NCBI RefSeq assembly: GCF_036192275.1
Contig: NZ_CP108088.1
Span: forward strand, 1,798,001 to 1,862,000
Direction: 5' to 3'
From: Streptomyces sp. NBC_00250
Lineage (GTDB): Bacteria; Actinomycetota; Actinomycetes; Streptomycetales; Streptomycetaceae
Length of the DNA: 64,000 bases
The first letter of the stretch is position 1, and every line of letters starts with the position of its first letter. Below, one piece after another: positions 27,341 through 36,317 of the stretch. The notes under the pieces are model-generated. The model made no database searches, was not told the origin of the DNA, and was given only the letters and a program-made list of their open reading frames with translations. Made by a program: the position numbers and the translations under genes.

Positions 27341-28555
27341 TCAGACGCGCTCGACGATGGTGGCGATGCCCATGCCGCCGCCCACGCAGAGGGTGGCGAG
27401 GCCGTAGCGCTTGTCCTGCCGCTCCAGCTCGTCCACGAGGGTGCCGAGGATCATCGCGCCGGTGGCGCCGAGCGGGTGGCCGAGCGCGATGGCACCGCCG
27501 TTGACGTTGACCTTGTCCAGGGTGATGCCCATGTCCTTGACGAAGCGCAGGACGACGGCCGCGAAGGCCTCGTTGATCTCGATCAGGTCGATGTCGTCGA
27601 TGGTGAGGCCGGCCTTGGCGAGGGCCTTGCGGGCGGCCGGGGCGGGGCCGGTCAGCATGATGGTCGGCTCGGAGCCGGAGACGGCGGCCGAGACGATCCG
27701 GGCGCGCGGGGTCAGTCCGTACCGCTCGCCGACCTCCTTGGAGCCGATGGCGACGAGGGAGGCGCCGTCGACGATGCCGGAGGAGTTGCCGGCGTGGTGG
27801 ACGTGGTCGATCTCCTCGATCCAGTGGTACTTCTGCAGGGCGACGGCGTCGAAGCCGCCCAGCTCGCCGATGTCGGCGAAGGAGGGCTTGAGCCGGGCGA
27901 GGGAGTCGGCGGTGGTGCCGGGGCGCAGGAACTCGTCGTGATCGAGGACGGTCAGTCCCGCGCGGTCCTTGACGGGGACGATCGACCGGGCGAAGCGGCC
28001 GTCCTTGACGGCGGCCGCGGCGCGCTCCTGGGAGAGGGCGGCGTATTCGTCGACGTCGCGGCGGGTGAAGCCCTCGATGGTGGCGATGAGGTCGGCGCCG
28101 ATGCCCTGCGGGACGAAGTTGGTGTCCAGGTTGGTCATCGGGTCGGCGAACCAGGCGCCGCCGTCGGAGGCCATCGGCACCCGGGACATGGACTCGACGC
28201 CGCCGGCGAGGACGAGGTCCTCCCAGCCGGAGCGGATCTTCATCGCGGCCATGTTGACCGCTTCGAGGCCGGAGGCACAGAAGCGGTTCTCCTGGACGCC
28301 GGCGACGGTGTCGGGGAGTCCGGCGGCGATGGCGGCGATCCGGGCGATGTCGGAGCCCTGGTCGCCGACGGGACCGACGACGCCGAGGACGATGTCGTCG
28401 ATGGCGGCCGGGTCGAGGTCGGGGTTCCGGGTCTGGATCTCCCGGATGAGTCCGACGACCAGGTCGATGGGCTTGGTGCCGTGCAGGGAGCCGTTGGCCT
28501 TGCCGCGTCCGCGCGGGGTGCGGATCGCGTCGTACACGTACGCTTCGGTGCTCAC
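27341..28555 (-). CDS. fadA: Acetyl-CoA C-acyltransferase (thiolase)
   Basis: A 404 aa thiolase, the last step of beta-oxidation. The acylated nucleophile is C93 in RFCASGLEA. The C-terminal catalytic residues are in [20 protein letters not shown] and [13 protein letters not shown] 28555 has GAAAGG upstream and gives the start [16 protein letters not shown]. It lies in an operon between acyl-CoA dehydrogenase (68 bp upstream) and FadB (45 bp downstream). Confidence 0.96.
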   Translation of the reverse strand: MSTEAYVYDAIRTPRGRGKANGSLHGTKPIDLVVGLIREIQTRNPDLDPAAIDDIVLGVVGPVGDQGSDIARIAAIAAGLPDTVAGVQENRFCASGLEAVNMAAMKIRSGWEDLVLAGGVESMSRVPMASDGGAWFADPMTNLDTNFVPQGIGADLIATIEGFTRRDVDEYAALSQERAAAAVKDGRFARSIVPVKDRAGLTVLDHDEFLRPGTTADSLARLKPSFADIGELGGFDAVALQKYHWIEEIDHVHHAGNSSGIVDGASLVAIGSKEVGERYGLTPRARIVSAAVSGSEPTIMLTGPAPAARKALAKAGLTIDDIDLIEINEAFAAVVLRFVKDMGITLDKVNVNGGAIALGHPLGATGAMILGTLVDELERQDKRYGLATLCVGGGMGIATIVERV

Positions 28556-28623
28556 GGAAAGCCTTTCGCGATGAGGGTGGTCGAGCAGAGGGGTGAGGGT
28601 GGTCGAGCGGGAGAGGGAGGACG

Positions 28624-29775
28624 TCAGCCGAGGAGGGAACGGCCGATGATCTCCTTCATGATCTCGGTGGTGCCGCCGTAGATGGTCTGGATCCGGCCGT
28701 CGGTATAGGCGCGGGCGACCGGGAATTCGCTCATGTAGCCGTACCCGCCGTGCAGTTGCAGACAGCGGTCGGCGACCCGCTTCTGGAGTTCGGTCGCCCA
28801 CCACTTGGCCATGGAGGCGTGGACGGCGTCGAGGCCGGCCCCTTCCGGGTCGGTGTGCTCCTCGATGCAGCGGTCGACGAAGGTCCGGGTGACGGCGCAC
28901 TCGGTGGCCATCTCCGCGATCTCGAAGCGGATGTGCTGGAGCCGGGCGAGCGGGCGGCCGAAGGCCTCGCGCTCCTTGACGTACCGGGTGGTGATCTCCA
29001 GGAGGTGCTCGGCGCCCGCGATGCCGGCGACGGCGATGGCGAGCCGCTCCTGGGCGAGGTTGGTCATGAGGTGCAGGAAGGCGCCGTTGAGCTCGCCGAG
29101 CAGGTTCTCCTTGGGGACGCGGACGTCCTTGAAGAAGAGCTCGGCGGTGTCCTGGGCCTTCTGGCCGATCTTGTCGAGATTGCGTCCCCGCTCGAAGCCC
29201 TCGGCGCCGCGCTCGACGACGAGGAGGGAGAGGCCGTGCGCGCCGCCCTCGGGGGTGGTGCGGGCGACGACGATCACCAGGTCGGCGAGGATGCCGTTGG
29301 AGATGAAGGTCTTGGAGCCGTTGAGGACCCAGTGGTCGCCGTGGTCCTCGGCGGTCGTACGGATGCCCTGGAGGTCCGAACCGGCGCCGGGTTCCGTCAT
29401 CGCGATGGCCGTGACGATCTCGCCGGAGCAGAAGCCGGGCAGCCAGCGCCGCTTCTGCTCCTCGGTGCCGAGCGAGGTGAGGTACGGGCCGATGATGTCG
29501 TTGTGCAGGCCGATGGCGAGTCCGGGGGCGCCGGCGCGGGTGAACTCCTCGGCGAGGACGGCGCCGTAGCGGAAGTCCTGGTTGCCGCCGCCGCCGTACT
29601 CCTCGTCGACGGCGAGGCCGAGCAGCCCCTGGCGTCCGGCGGCGAGCCAGGCCTCGCGGGCGACGATGCCGTCCTTCTCCCACTGCGGGTAGTGGGGAAG
29701 CACCTCCTTGTCGAGGAAGGTGCGGACGGTGGCCCGGAAGGCCTCGTGGTCGGCGGTGTAGAGCTGGCGCTTCAT
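28624..29775 (-). CDS. Acyl-CoA dehydrogenase
   Basis: A 383 aa FAD enzyme that makes the first double bond of beta-oxidation. It has the three-domain fold: N-terminal helices, middle beta domain with [20 protein letters not shown] and [13 protein letters not shown], and the C-terminal domain ending [19 protein letters not shown]. The Glu of TTEI (about 373) is at a position that serves as base in some members of the family. GGAGG precedes ATG 29775. It follows the CoA racemase by 31 bp in the operon. Confidence 0.95.
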   Translation of the reverse strand: MKRQLYTADHEAFRATVRTFLDKEVLPHYPQWEKDGIVAREAWLAAGRQGLLGLAVDEEYGGGGNQDFRYGAVLAEEFTRAGAPGLAIGLHNDIIGPYLTSLGTEEQKRRWLPGFCSGEIVTAIAMTEPGAGSDLQGIRTTAEDHGDHWVLNGSKTFISNGILADLVIVVARTTPEGGAHGLSLLVVERGAEGFERGRNLDKIGQKAQDTAELFFKDVRVPKENLLGELNGAFLHLMTNLAQERLAIAVAGIAGAEHLLEITTRYVKEREAFGRPLARLQHIRFEIAEMATECAVTRTFVDRCIEEHTDPEGAGLDAVHASMAKWWATELQKRVADRCLQLHGGYGYMSEFPVARAYTDGRIQTIYGGTTEIMKEIIGRSLLG

Positions 29776-29806
29776 GCGTCGGCCTCCTGGGTCCGGGTCC
29801 GGCGGT

Positions 29807-30964
29807 TCACGCGTCGGACTCCTCGGTCTGGGTCGGGCTCTCAAGGCCGGGTACGGCCCAGTCGCGGGCGACCTCGGCGGTGTCGGCACCGGGCAGGGCG
29901 GGGCCCGTGCGGAGGGTGCCGGGGGTGGCGGAGAAGCGGGGGGCCGGGGCGGGCTGGGCGATTCCGCCGTGCTCGGCGAAGGTGCCGCGGGCGGCGAGAT
30001 GCGGGTGGGACGGGGCCTCGCGCAGGGAGAGGACGGGGGCGACGCAGGCGTCGCCGCCCTCGAAGACCGCGGTCCACTCCTCGCGGGTACGGCTCCGGAA
30101 ACGGTCGGCGACGGCCTTGCGCAGTTCGGGCCAGCGGCCGAGGTCGCGGCGGGCGGGAGCGACCTCCTCGACGCCGAGGAGGCGGACGAACTCCGCGTAG
30201 AACTGCTCCTCGAGCGCGCCGACCGCCATGTGTCCGCCGTCGGAGGTCTCGTAGACGCCGTAGAAGGGGCAGCCGCCGTCGAGGAGGTTGACGCCCCTGC
30301 GGTCCTGCCAGCCGCCGGCGGCGAGCATGCCGTGGATCATGGTGGTGAGGTGGGCGGTGCCGTCGACGATCGCCGCGTCGACGACCTGGCCCTCGCCGTG
30401 CGCGCGGGCGTGCTGGAGGGCGGCGAGGACGCCGATGACGAGGTAGAGGGAGCCGCCCGCGTAGTCGCCGACGAGGTTGGCGGGGATGGTGGGCGGGCCG
30501 TCCGGATCGGGGCCGATCATGCCGAGCGCGCCGGTGATCGCGATGTAGCCGATGTCGTGTCCGGCGGTCGCGGAGAGCGGCCCGTCCTGGCCCCAGCCGG
30601 TCATGCGGCCGTAGACGAGGCGCGGGTTGCGGGCGAGGCAGACGTCGGGGCCGACGCCGAGGCGTTCGGCGACGCCGGGGCGGTAGCCCTCGATGAGGAT
30701 GTCGGCGCGGTCGACCAGGTCGAGGACGGTGGCGGGGCCGTCCGCCGCCTTGAGGTCGACGAGGACGGAGCGCTTGTTGCGGTTGGTGAGGTCGCGGGCC
30801 GGGTCGATGCCGAGGCCGGAACCGCCGGGTCGGTCGACGCGGACGACGTCGGCACCGAGGTCGGCGAGGAGCATCGCGGCGAAGGGGCCGGGGCCGATGC
30901 CGGCGAGTTCGACCACGCGTACCCCGGTGAGCGGGCCGTTCCCGGCGGTGTGCGTCGTGCTCAT
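29807..30964 (-). CDS. CaiB/BaiF CoA-transferase family protein, alpha-methylacyl-CoA racemase type
   Basis: A 385 aa family III CoA-transferase fold. It is the racemase branch rather than a transferase: VVELAGIGPGPFAAMLLADL at the start, GHDIGY with the catalytic His, and NLVGDYAGG with the catalytic Asp, matching H126/D156 of the mycobacterial racemase. It would epimerise 2-methyl-branched acyl-CoAs so that only the S form enters oxidation, which fits an organism rich in branched fatty acids. It is the first gene of the operon racemase-dehydrogenase-thiolase-FadB, and two palindromes lie just upstream. Confidence 0.92.
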   Translation of the reverse strand: MSTTHTAGNGPLTGVRVVELAGIGPGPFAAMLLADLGADVVRVDRPGGSGLGIDPARDLTNRNKRSVLVDLKAADGPATVLDLVDRADILIEGYRPGVAERLGVGPDVCLARNPRLVYGRMTGWGQDGPLSATAGHDIGYIAITGALGMIGPDPDGPPTIPANLVGDYAGGSLYLVIGVLAALQHARAHGEGQVVDAAIVDGTAHLTTMIHGMLAAGGWQDRRGVNLLDGGCPFYGVYETSDGGHMAVGALEEQFYAEFVRLLGVEEVAPARRDLGRWPELRKAVADRFRSRTREEWTAVFEGGDACVAPVLSLREAPSHPHLAARGTFAEHGGIAQPAPAPRFSATPGTLRTGPALPGADTAEVARDWAVPGLESPTQTEESDA

Positions 30965-30979
30965 CGAGCCCCCAGGCAT

Positions 30980-31002
30980 GTGTGACACCAATGATGTAAC
31001 AC
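30980..31002. promoter_or_regulatory. Operator-like palindrome 1 upstream of the beta-oxidation operon
   Basis: GTGTGACA (30980-30987) and TGTAACAC (30995-31002) form an inverted repeat with 7 of 8 matches and a 7-nt centre. It begins 16 bp upstream of the racemase ATG, a position suited to a TetR- or FadR-type repressor. Confidence 0.55.
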
Positions 31003-31013
31003 CGGAGATGCTA

Positions 31014-31025
31014 GGAACGTGTTCC
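31014..31025. promoter_or_regulatory. Operator-like palindrome 2 upstream of the beta-oxidation operon
   Basis: GGAACGTGTTCC: perfect 5-bp half-sites GGAAC/GTTCC around GT, 11 bp beyond palindrome 1. A third, CAAGCGCTTG, lies at 31051-31060. Confidence 0.4.
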
Positions 31026-31212
31026 ACTCGGCACAAGCCCCCCGGCCGAGCAAGCGCTTGGAAATTGCCTGAAGGGGTCGCTCTCGGGGTGGCTGGGGTA
31101 ACCGGGAGTAGGGCGCCATCGGGAGACGGCGCGGAACCCGCTATCCTCCGCCGACGACGACAACCGCGACAACCGCGCACGGCGGCGCGGTACGGCCGAG
31201 ATGAGGGTCTGG

Positions 31213-32499
31213 ATGGACACAGGGGCGGGCGTGGGGCGCGAGGCCGGAGCGGGCCGGGAAGCCGGAGCGGAGGCCACCGGGGCGGGGCGGGACGTCGAAG
31301 CGGACGCCCGTACCGGGCGGGAACCCGGGGCACGGCCGTACGACGTGGTCCTCTTCGGGGCGACCGGATTCGTCGGCGAGCTCACCGCCGAGTATCTGGC
31401 CGAGCACGCCCCGGCGGAGTGCCGCTGGGCACTCGCGGGCCGCAACCGGGCCGGACTCACGGCCCTGCGCGAGCGGCTCGCCGCCCGGTGGCCGCACTGC
31501 GCCGAGGTGCCGCTCGTCGTCGCCGACGCAGCCGACCCCGGCTCGCTGCGCGAACTCGCCGAGTCCACCCGGGTGGTGGCCACGACCGTCGGCCCCTATG
31601 TCTGGTACGGCGACGGACTCGTCGGCGCCTGCGCGGAGGCCGGCACGGACTATCTGGACCTCACCGGCGAGTCCGAGTTCGTGGACCTGACGTACGTACG
31701 GCACGACGCGCGCGCCCGGGAGACCGGTGCCCGGATCGTGCACGCCTGCGGCTTCGACTCCGTCCCGCACGACCTGGGCGCGTACTTCACCGTCCAGCAG
31801 CTCCCGGAGGGCGTACCGCTCCGGGTGGACGGCTTCGTGCGGGCCGGGGCGCAGTTCTCCGGTGGCACCTTCGCCTCCGCCCTCACGGCGTTCGGCCGGG
31901 GTCGGGAGATTCTGCGGGCCGCGCATGAACGACGCCTGCACGAACCGCGGTTGGTGTCCCGTCGGGCCCGAGCGCCGCTGGGCGGACCGCGGTTCAGTCG
32001 GGAGACCGGGACCTGGGCGCTGCCGCTGCCGACGCTCGACCCGCAGGTCGTGGCCCGCTCGGCGGCGGCCCTCGACCGGTACGGACCCGACTTCCGCTAC
32101 CGCCACTACGCCTCCGTGAAGACGCTCCCGATGGCCCTCGGGGGCGCCACAGCCGTCGGCGTGGGCGTGGTCGCGGCCCAACTGCCGCCCGTGCGCTCCT
32201 GGTTGATGGAGCGGTACCAGGCGGGCCAGGGCCCGTCCGCCGAGCGGCGGGCGCGCAGCTGGTTCTCGGTGCGTTTCGTCGGGGAGGGTGGCGGGCGCCG
32301 GGTGTTCACCGAGGTCTCGGGCGGCGATCCGGGGTACGACGAGACGGCCAAGATGCTCGCCGAGTCGGCCCTCTGCCTCGCCTTCGACCCGCTCCCCAAG
32401 ACCTCGGGCCAGGTGACGACGGCGGTGGCGATGGGCGACGCGCTCATCGACCGGCTGCGGGCGGCGGGCATCCGCTTCCGGGTGGCGCACCGGGGCTGA
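31213..32499 (+). CDS. Saccharopine dehydrogenase-like / trans-acting enoyl reductase family protein
   Basis: A 428 aa protein. After a Gly/Ala/Arg/Glu-rich N-terminus with repeats of GREAGA comes the Rossmann motif VVLFGATGFVGELTAEYLA, then LAGRNRAGL, VVATTVGPYVWYGDGLV and YLDLTGESEF, which match mycobacterial trans-acting enoyl reductases and saccharopine-dehydrogenase-like proteins. GFDSVPHDLG is also conserved. One hydrophobic helix (ALGGATAVGVGVVAAQLPP) suggests membrane association. Activity is probably reduction of a lipid intermediate. ATG 31213 is chosen over 31201 because GAGGG lies 5 nt before it. Confidence 0.87.
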   Translation: MDTGAGVGREAGAGREAGAEATGAGRDVEADARTGREPGARPYDVVLFGATGFVGELTAEYLAEHAPAECRWALAGRNRAGLTALRERLAARWPHCAEVPLVVADAADPGSLRELAESTRVVATTVGPYVWYGDGLVGACAEAGTDYLDLTGESEFVDLTYVRHDARARETGARIVHACGFDSVPHDLGAYFTVQQLPEGVPLRVDGFVRAGAQFSGGTFASALTAFGRGREILRAAHERRLHEPRLVSRRARAPLGGPRFSRETGTWALPLPTLDPQVVARSAAALDRYGPDFRYRHYASVKTLPMALGGATAVGVGVVAAQLPPVRSWLMERYQAGQGPSAERRARSWFSVRFVGEGGGRRVFTEVSGGDPGYDETAKMLAESALCLAFDPLPKTSGQVTTAVAMGDALIDRLRAAGIRFRVAHRG

Positions 32500-32589
32500 A
32501 CGGCGCGGGCCGGCGGTACGGGAGGAATCCGGGCCGCTCGGGAGGAACGAGGTCCGTTCGGCAGGGCCCTGGACCCCTCGCGGGAGGGC

Positions 32590-32961
32590 TCAGGGCCGTA
32601 CGAGACGGAAGGGGTGACCGGCCGGGTCGGCATAGACACGCCAGGCCGCGTCGCCACCGCCGTCGTCGAGGGGTTCGGCCCCGAGCGCGAGGACGGCCTC
32701 ATGGGCGCGGTCCAGGTCGTCGACCCGTACGTCGAGGTGGAACTGCTGCTCGGGCGCGCCCCAGACGGGCGGCCGGTGATCGGCCACGCCCTGGAAGGCG
32801 AGGACGGGACCGCCGTCGCCGCGCAACACGGCGGACCCTTCGCCGACGGCCCACCGGGGTTCGGGGCTCTCCACCTCGCCGCCGATCAACTGTCGGTAGA
32901 ACTCGGCGAGTTCCCAGGCATCCGGGCAGTCCAGAACGAGGCACCGCAGACGCCCGATCAC
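32590..32961 (-). CDS. VOC family protein (glyoxalase/dioxygenase fold)
   Basis: A 123 aa protein with two beta-alpha-beta-beta-beta modules. LVLDCPDAWELAEFYRQLIG is the usual module-1 start, FHLDVRVDDLDRAHEAVLAL the start of module 2, and VYADPAGHPFRLVRP its end. The family uses a divalent metal for lyase, dioxygenase or antibiotic-binding functions; the substrate is unknown. It is a single gene convergent with the enoyl-reductase-like gene. Confidence 0.9.
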   Translation of the reverse strand: MIGRLRCLVLDCPDAWELAEFYRQLIGGEVESPEPRWAVGEGSAVLRGDGGPVLAFQGVADHRPPVWGAPEQQFHLDVRVDDLDRAHEAVLALGAEPLDDGGGDAAWRVYADPAGHPFRLVRP

Positions 32962-33255
32962 ACCGAGGCCCCGTCGGCGAGTACGTACGGCATGGAGCGG
33001 ACCCGGGCCGGGACGGCCGAAACGGCCCTGCCGAGGGTCAAGTTCGGGCCGCGCCCGGTGGAACGCGACGAAACGGAAAGGGGTGTTGTCATGCCGACCA
33101 CTCTGCCGGGCTCCCGCACGACCCGGTATCCGTACAGGTACTCAGCTCGCCGTGAGCCGTCCGGGAAGGCGGGACGAGACCTCGGTCGGGCCGGATCGCC
33201 CGGGCGCGCTTCGCAGCCAAGCCGGACCTCGCATACTCAGGGATAATCGGGTGGT

Positions 33256-34317
33256 ATGGGCCTTACGTTCTTCGACGACAGGCGTCTGGCGGCTGACCTC
33301 CATGCCGCGGCGAGCCGGAACACCGGCCCCGAAGAAGTCGGAGCGGGGATTTCGCGCGTGCTCGCCCCCATCGTGGCCCACGACGCGCTGAGCCTGGTGG
33401 GAACCGACCCGGCAACCGGTCCTGGGCTGGGCAGTTTCAGTTTCTGGCACCAGTACGACCCCGCGCTGGTCAGGGAGCTCGTCATGCACCGGCATCTGGG
33501 GGCTGCCCCGCAGCGGCCGGCGGTTCCGACGCTCCTGCGGACCCCGGCGGTCGTCGTGGGGGCGGGCACCGACGGGTCGCCCGTGCCGGACCCGCGCATG
33601 CGGGACATTCTCACGGCCTACGGGGCGAGTTCGGAGCTGCGTCTGCTTCTCCAGGACAAGCGCGGCGTGTGGGGGGCTCTCGGCCTCCTCCGCTGCGAAG
33701 GTGCCGCGCCGTTCAGCGGGGACGACGCCCAGCGGGCGGCCCGGCTCGTACCGGCACTGGTGGCCGCCCTGCGCCGGTACGCGACGGCCGGTCCTCTCTG
33801 CCCCGAGGTTCCCCCGATGTCGGCGGGGGTGATCACCGTCGGTCCCGACCACCGGATCAAGGCGGTCAGCCCCCAGGCGCGGCTGTGGCTGGACCAGTGG
33901 TCGGCGCACGCCATCCCCTCGTGGGTCCCGGAAGCCTTCTTCGTCTCGCTCTCCCTCGTCGCCCGGACGGAAGCCCGCCGGGACGGGTCGATTCCCCTGG
34001 TGTGCGCGCCCCCGGCCGCCTCCGGCCGCTGGACCACCTGTCAGGGCCAAGTGCTCGACGCGGACGCCACGGGCGATGTCGCCCTCGTCATCCAGGGGGC
34101 CACGTGGGACTCGGTCCTGCCGTCTCTGTGCGAGTGGTACCGCATCACCCCCCGCGAACGCGACGTCGTCGCGCAGCTCCGCACAGGGGCGTCCGTGAAG
34201 CAGATCGCCCGCCGCCTCGACCTGTCCGCGTACACGGTCAACGACCATCTCAAGGCGGTCTTCCGCAAGACCGGAGCGGACGGGCGCGACGAGCTCAGCG
34301 CCGCGTTGACCCGCTGA
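33256..34317 (+). CDS. LuxR family transcriptional regulator with GAF-like sensory domain
   Basis: A 353 aa regulator. The N-terminal half (about 20-175) resembles a GAF domain (ISRVLAPIVAHDALSLVG through LQDKRGVWGALGLLRCEGA). The C-terminal LuxR-type HTH (about 290-350) has ITPRERDVVAQLRTGASVKQIA and RRLDLSAYTVNDHLKAVF. Conserved cysteines of GAF photosensors are not obvious, so the ligand is unknown. GATAAT at 33242-33247 lies 8 nt before the ATG, without a ribosome-binding site, so it is possibly leaderless. The stop codon is part of an octamer tandem repeat. Confidence 0.88.
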   Translation: MGLTFFDDRRLAADLHAAASRNTGPEEVGAGISRVLAPIVAHDALSLVGTDPATGPGLGSFSFWHQYDPALVRELVMHRHLGAAPQRPAVPTLLRTPAVVVGAGTDGSPVPDPRMRDILTAYGASSELRLLLQDKRGVWGALGLLRCEGAAPFSGDDAQRAARLVPALVAALRRYATAGPLCPEVPPMSAGVITVGPDHRIKAVSPQARLWLDQWSAHAIPSWVPEAFFVSLSLVARTEARRDGSIPLVCAPPAASGRWTTCQGQVLDADATGDVALVIQGATWDSVLPSLCEWYRITPRERDVVAQLRTGASVKQIARRLDLSAYTVNDHLKAVFRKTGADGRDELSAALTR

Positions 34318-34393
34318 CCCGCTCCCCCGCTCCCTCGCTCCCTCGCTCCCCCGCTGATCCCCTGACCCGCTGATCCGCTGCGCTCTGATCCGC
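34307..34393. repeat. 8-bp tandem repeat beginning at a stop codon
   Basis: About eleven octamers of the forms TGACCCGC, TCCCCCGC, TCCCTCGC, TGATCCGC in an unbroken row, one of them reduced to 7 nt (34379-34385). The first two copies (34307-34314 and 34315-34322) contain the last codons and TGA stop of the LuxR gene. Confidence 0.85.
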
Positions 34394-34628
34394 GGTTTGT
34401 ACATCCCCGAATTCAGGGGGTCGCAGCGATACGGATCCAGCCCACCATGAGAAGAGAGACCGGAACACAGGCGGGTCGGCTCGCACCAGTGAGGCCGAGA
34501 CATCCTTCCTCATCGAGCCGCCGGCGCACACGGTCCGGTCTTCCGGGGATCCCCGCAAGAGGCATGGCGTGCGGACACCGACACGTCCGTGCCAGGTCGG
34601 GATCCCCTCCTCATGGAAGGGAACGGAC
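34394..34628. other. Intergenic region before the 108-aa gene
   Basis: No convincing gene. CCCC (34405-34408) and GGGG (34416-34419) flank a centre that contains GAATTC and could form a weak hairpin. The only open frame, 34447-34632, is Arg/Ser/Pro-rich with no ribosome-binding site. Confidence 0.5.
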
Positions 34629-34955
34629 ATGACCCACACCAATTTCCTCGAACCCGCGGGCGGAAACGGGGGCAAGGCACAGTTCAATCCGGAGATGGCC
34701 GCCCAAGCCTTCGACCTCCATGGCCAAGGTGTCTTCGACAAGGTCCTGCCGGTGCCCGGCTTCCGGGGAGCGTACGGAATGGTGCTCGGCAGCGTCACGG
34801 AGTACGACCCCGTCAGCGACCGGCCCATCATGGGAGAGGCGGTCGTCACCCTGCACAGCGTGGTGGGCCTGGACGGGCAACGCGTGCACGTCCGCGTGGA
34901 ATCGCGCTGGCCCGAGCCGCTGTACATCAGGGTCCAGCTCATGTGGTTCCTCTGA
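34629..34955 (+). CDS. Hypothetical protein
   Basis: A 108 aa soluble protein of unknown family. ATG 34629 has GGAAGGGA upstream. Segments: FNPEMAAQAFDLHGQGVFDK, then a beta-rich half ITL-type pattern with GEAVVTLHSVVGLDGQRVHV and a C-terminal LYIRVQLMWFL. There are no cysteines or signal peptide. It may be a small structural or binding domain. About 310 bp of non-coding sequence separates it from the LuxR gene, so it is probably its own transcript. Confidence 0.7.
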   Translation: MTHTNFLEPAGGNGGKAQFNPEMAAQAFDLHGQGVFDKVLPVPGFRGAYGMVLGSVTEYDPVSDRPIMGEAVVTLHSVVGLDGQRVHVRVESRWPEPLYIRVQLMWFL

Positions 34956-35065
34956 ACCCGCTCATCGAGCCGGCACCACCCGAGGGGGCGCGGGCGACCG
35001 CGCCCCCTCGGTGACGTCTGGGTCGAGGCCGTACGGCACCCGGGGCGTCTCGGCCGGCTCGTCGG

Positions 35066-35761
35066 TCAGACCTCGTCGAGGGCGGCCTTCAGCGCGCGGC
35101 GGCACAGGGAGTCCGCGTGACGGGTCGTTTCGGGGATGCGGTAGCGCGGGCTCAGGTGGAGGCTGTGGGCGCATGCCTGGGCGAGGGAGACCCGGTGACC
35201 GACGGAGACGAACACCGGCTTCACCCCGGCCTGCGTGCGCAGCGCCCGTCCCACCTCCTCGCCGCCCGCCATGAGCGGGGCGAAGTCGCCGCGCGCCGGG
35301 CCGGGTTGTTCGTACGTGAAGGTGAACGGGTTCTTCGCGACGCCGATCGACGGCCGGCCCGTGAGCACTCCTAGGTGGCTGGCGAGCCCGAAGCGGCGGG
35401 GGTGCGCGACGCCGTAGCCGTCGCAGACGAGCAGTCCGGGGTCCACTGTCAGGCGGTCGAGCGCGGCGAGGACCGTCGGGATCTCCCGGAAGGCGAGCAG
35501 CCCGGGGACGTACGGGAAGGAGACCCGGCCGACCGCCGTGGTCTCCTCCACCACCTCCAGGGTCCGGGCGTCGAGGACGACGGCCGCCGCCGCGACGAGA
35601 TCGCGCTCGTCGTCATAGGCCACGTCGAGACCCGTGACGTGCCCTTCGCCGACCGCCGGTCCTTCCTCGTCACGTACGAGGCGTCCGCGCAGCTCCTGCT
35701 GGACGGCCCGGGCGGCGGTCTCGTCGGCGGGCCAGCCCGCCGGAATCTCGATGATCGTCAT
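35066..35761 (-). CDS. nfi: Endonuclease V (deoxyinosine 3' endonuclease)
   Basis: A 231 aa DNA-repair nuclease that nicks 3' to deoxyinosine. Active-site segments are VTGLDVAYDDE (first Asp), VSFPYVPGLLAFREIPTVLAAL (wedge motif PYVPG), LLVCDGYGVAHPRRFGLASH (second Asp, with the His), and VSVGHRVSL near the C-terminus. ATG 35761 is preferred over the GTG at 35773 because AGGGTGG sits about 8 nt upstream of it. It is a single gene, divergent from the YciI gene. Confidence 0.95.
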   Translation of the reverse strand: MTIIEIPAGWPADETAARAVQQELRGRLVRDEEGPAVGEGHVTGLDVAYDDERDLVAAAAVVLDARTLEVVEETTAVGRVSFPYVPGLLAFREIPTVLAALDRLTVDPGLLVCDGYGVAHPRRFGLASHLGVLTGRPSIGVAKNPFTFTYEQPGPARGDFAPLMAGGEEVGRALRTQAGVKPVFVSVGHRVSLAQACAHSLHLSPRYRIPETTRHADSLCRRALKAALDEV

Positions 35762-35920
35762 GATGCGGGCCACCCTATGTTCGACCGCCGGGCGGCACCC
35801 AGCCCCGTGTCACGGACGGCACGAAGAGCGCGGGGCAGCGCGGGGCAGCGCCTTCCGAACGGCGTCCGGGGGCTGGGACGGACCGCCGAGGTCCGGGCCA
35901 CGCCCGGTAGCCTGGCGATC

Positions 35921-36220
35921 ATGTTCGTACTGGAATTGACCTACACCGCGCCCGTCGAGCGGGTGGACGCGCTGCTCGACGCGCACATCGAGTGGCTCGA
36001 CGCGCAGTACGCCGCCGGGGTGTTCGTCGCCTCGGGGCGGAAGAACCCGCGTGACGGCGGGGTGATCCTCGCCGCCGGGGTCGACCGCGCGGAGATCGAG
36101 AAGATCGCGGCGGCCGACCCGTTCAGCGTCGAGGGCGTGTGCGCGTACCGGATCACGGAGTTCTACGCGACCAAGACGGCGGAGGGGCTCGCCGCGTTCC
36201 GGGAGCAGCTCCCCTCCTAG
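35921..36220 (+). CDS. YciI family protein
   Basis: A 99 aa ferredoxin-like alpha/beta domain with the YciI pattern: FVLELTYTAPVERVDALLDAH at the start, AGVFVASGRKNPRDGGVILA and ADPFSVEGVCAYRITEF. Family members bind small molecules or act as muconolactone-isomerase-like enzymes; the role here is unknown. TAGCCT at 35908-35913 lies 7 nt before the ATG and there is no ribosome-binding site. The stop codon is the start of a tandem-repeat array that reaches into the convergent gene. Confidence 0.88.
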   Translation: MFVLELTYTAPVERVDALLDAHIEWLDAQYAAGVFVASGRKNPRDGGVILAAGVDRAEIEKIAAADPFSVEGVCAYRITEFYATKTAEGLAAFREQLPS

Positions 36221-36317
36221 GGTCTGTCTGCCTACCGGCCGAGACGGGGATCCTAGGGGTCTGTCTACGGCCCGGCAGGGGTTTCCCAGGGTCTGGCTAC
36301 CGGCCGAGACGGGCGAT
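36216..36317. repeat. 33- to 36-bp tandem repeat spanning two convergent stop codons
   Basis: Three units: 36216-36251 (36 bp), 36252-36284 (33 bp) and 36285-36317 (33 bp), each starting CCTAGGG, CCTAGGGG or CCCAGGG then TCTGTCT or TCTGGCT; units 1 and 3 share TACCGGCCGAGACGGG. Unit 1 holds the TAG of the YciI gene; unit 3 holds the stop of the convergent BNR-repeat gene. Confidence 0.85.

Noticed and set aside
32518..32580. Degenerate 20-bp repeat after the enoyl-reductase-like gene
   Set aside because: CGGGAGGAA recurs twice with 20-bp spacing, but the remainder of the units does not align well, so it was not counted with the five stop-codon arrays.
33091..33246. Short gene of 51 aa with an AAAGGGG site
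   Set aside because: The translation is Arg/Ser/Pro-rich with no family resemblance, and no promoter or terminator supports it. It remains possible but unsupported.
34447..34632. Small gene before the 108-aa protein
   Set aside because: No ribosome-binding site, Arg/Ser/Pro-rich composition and overlap with the ribosome-binding site of the real gene.
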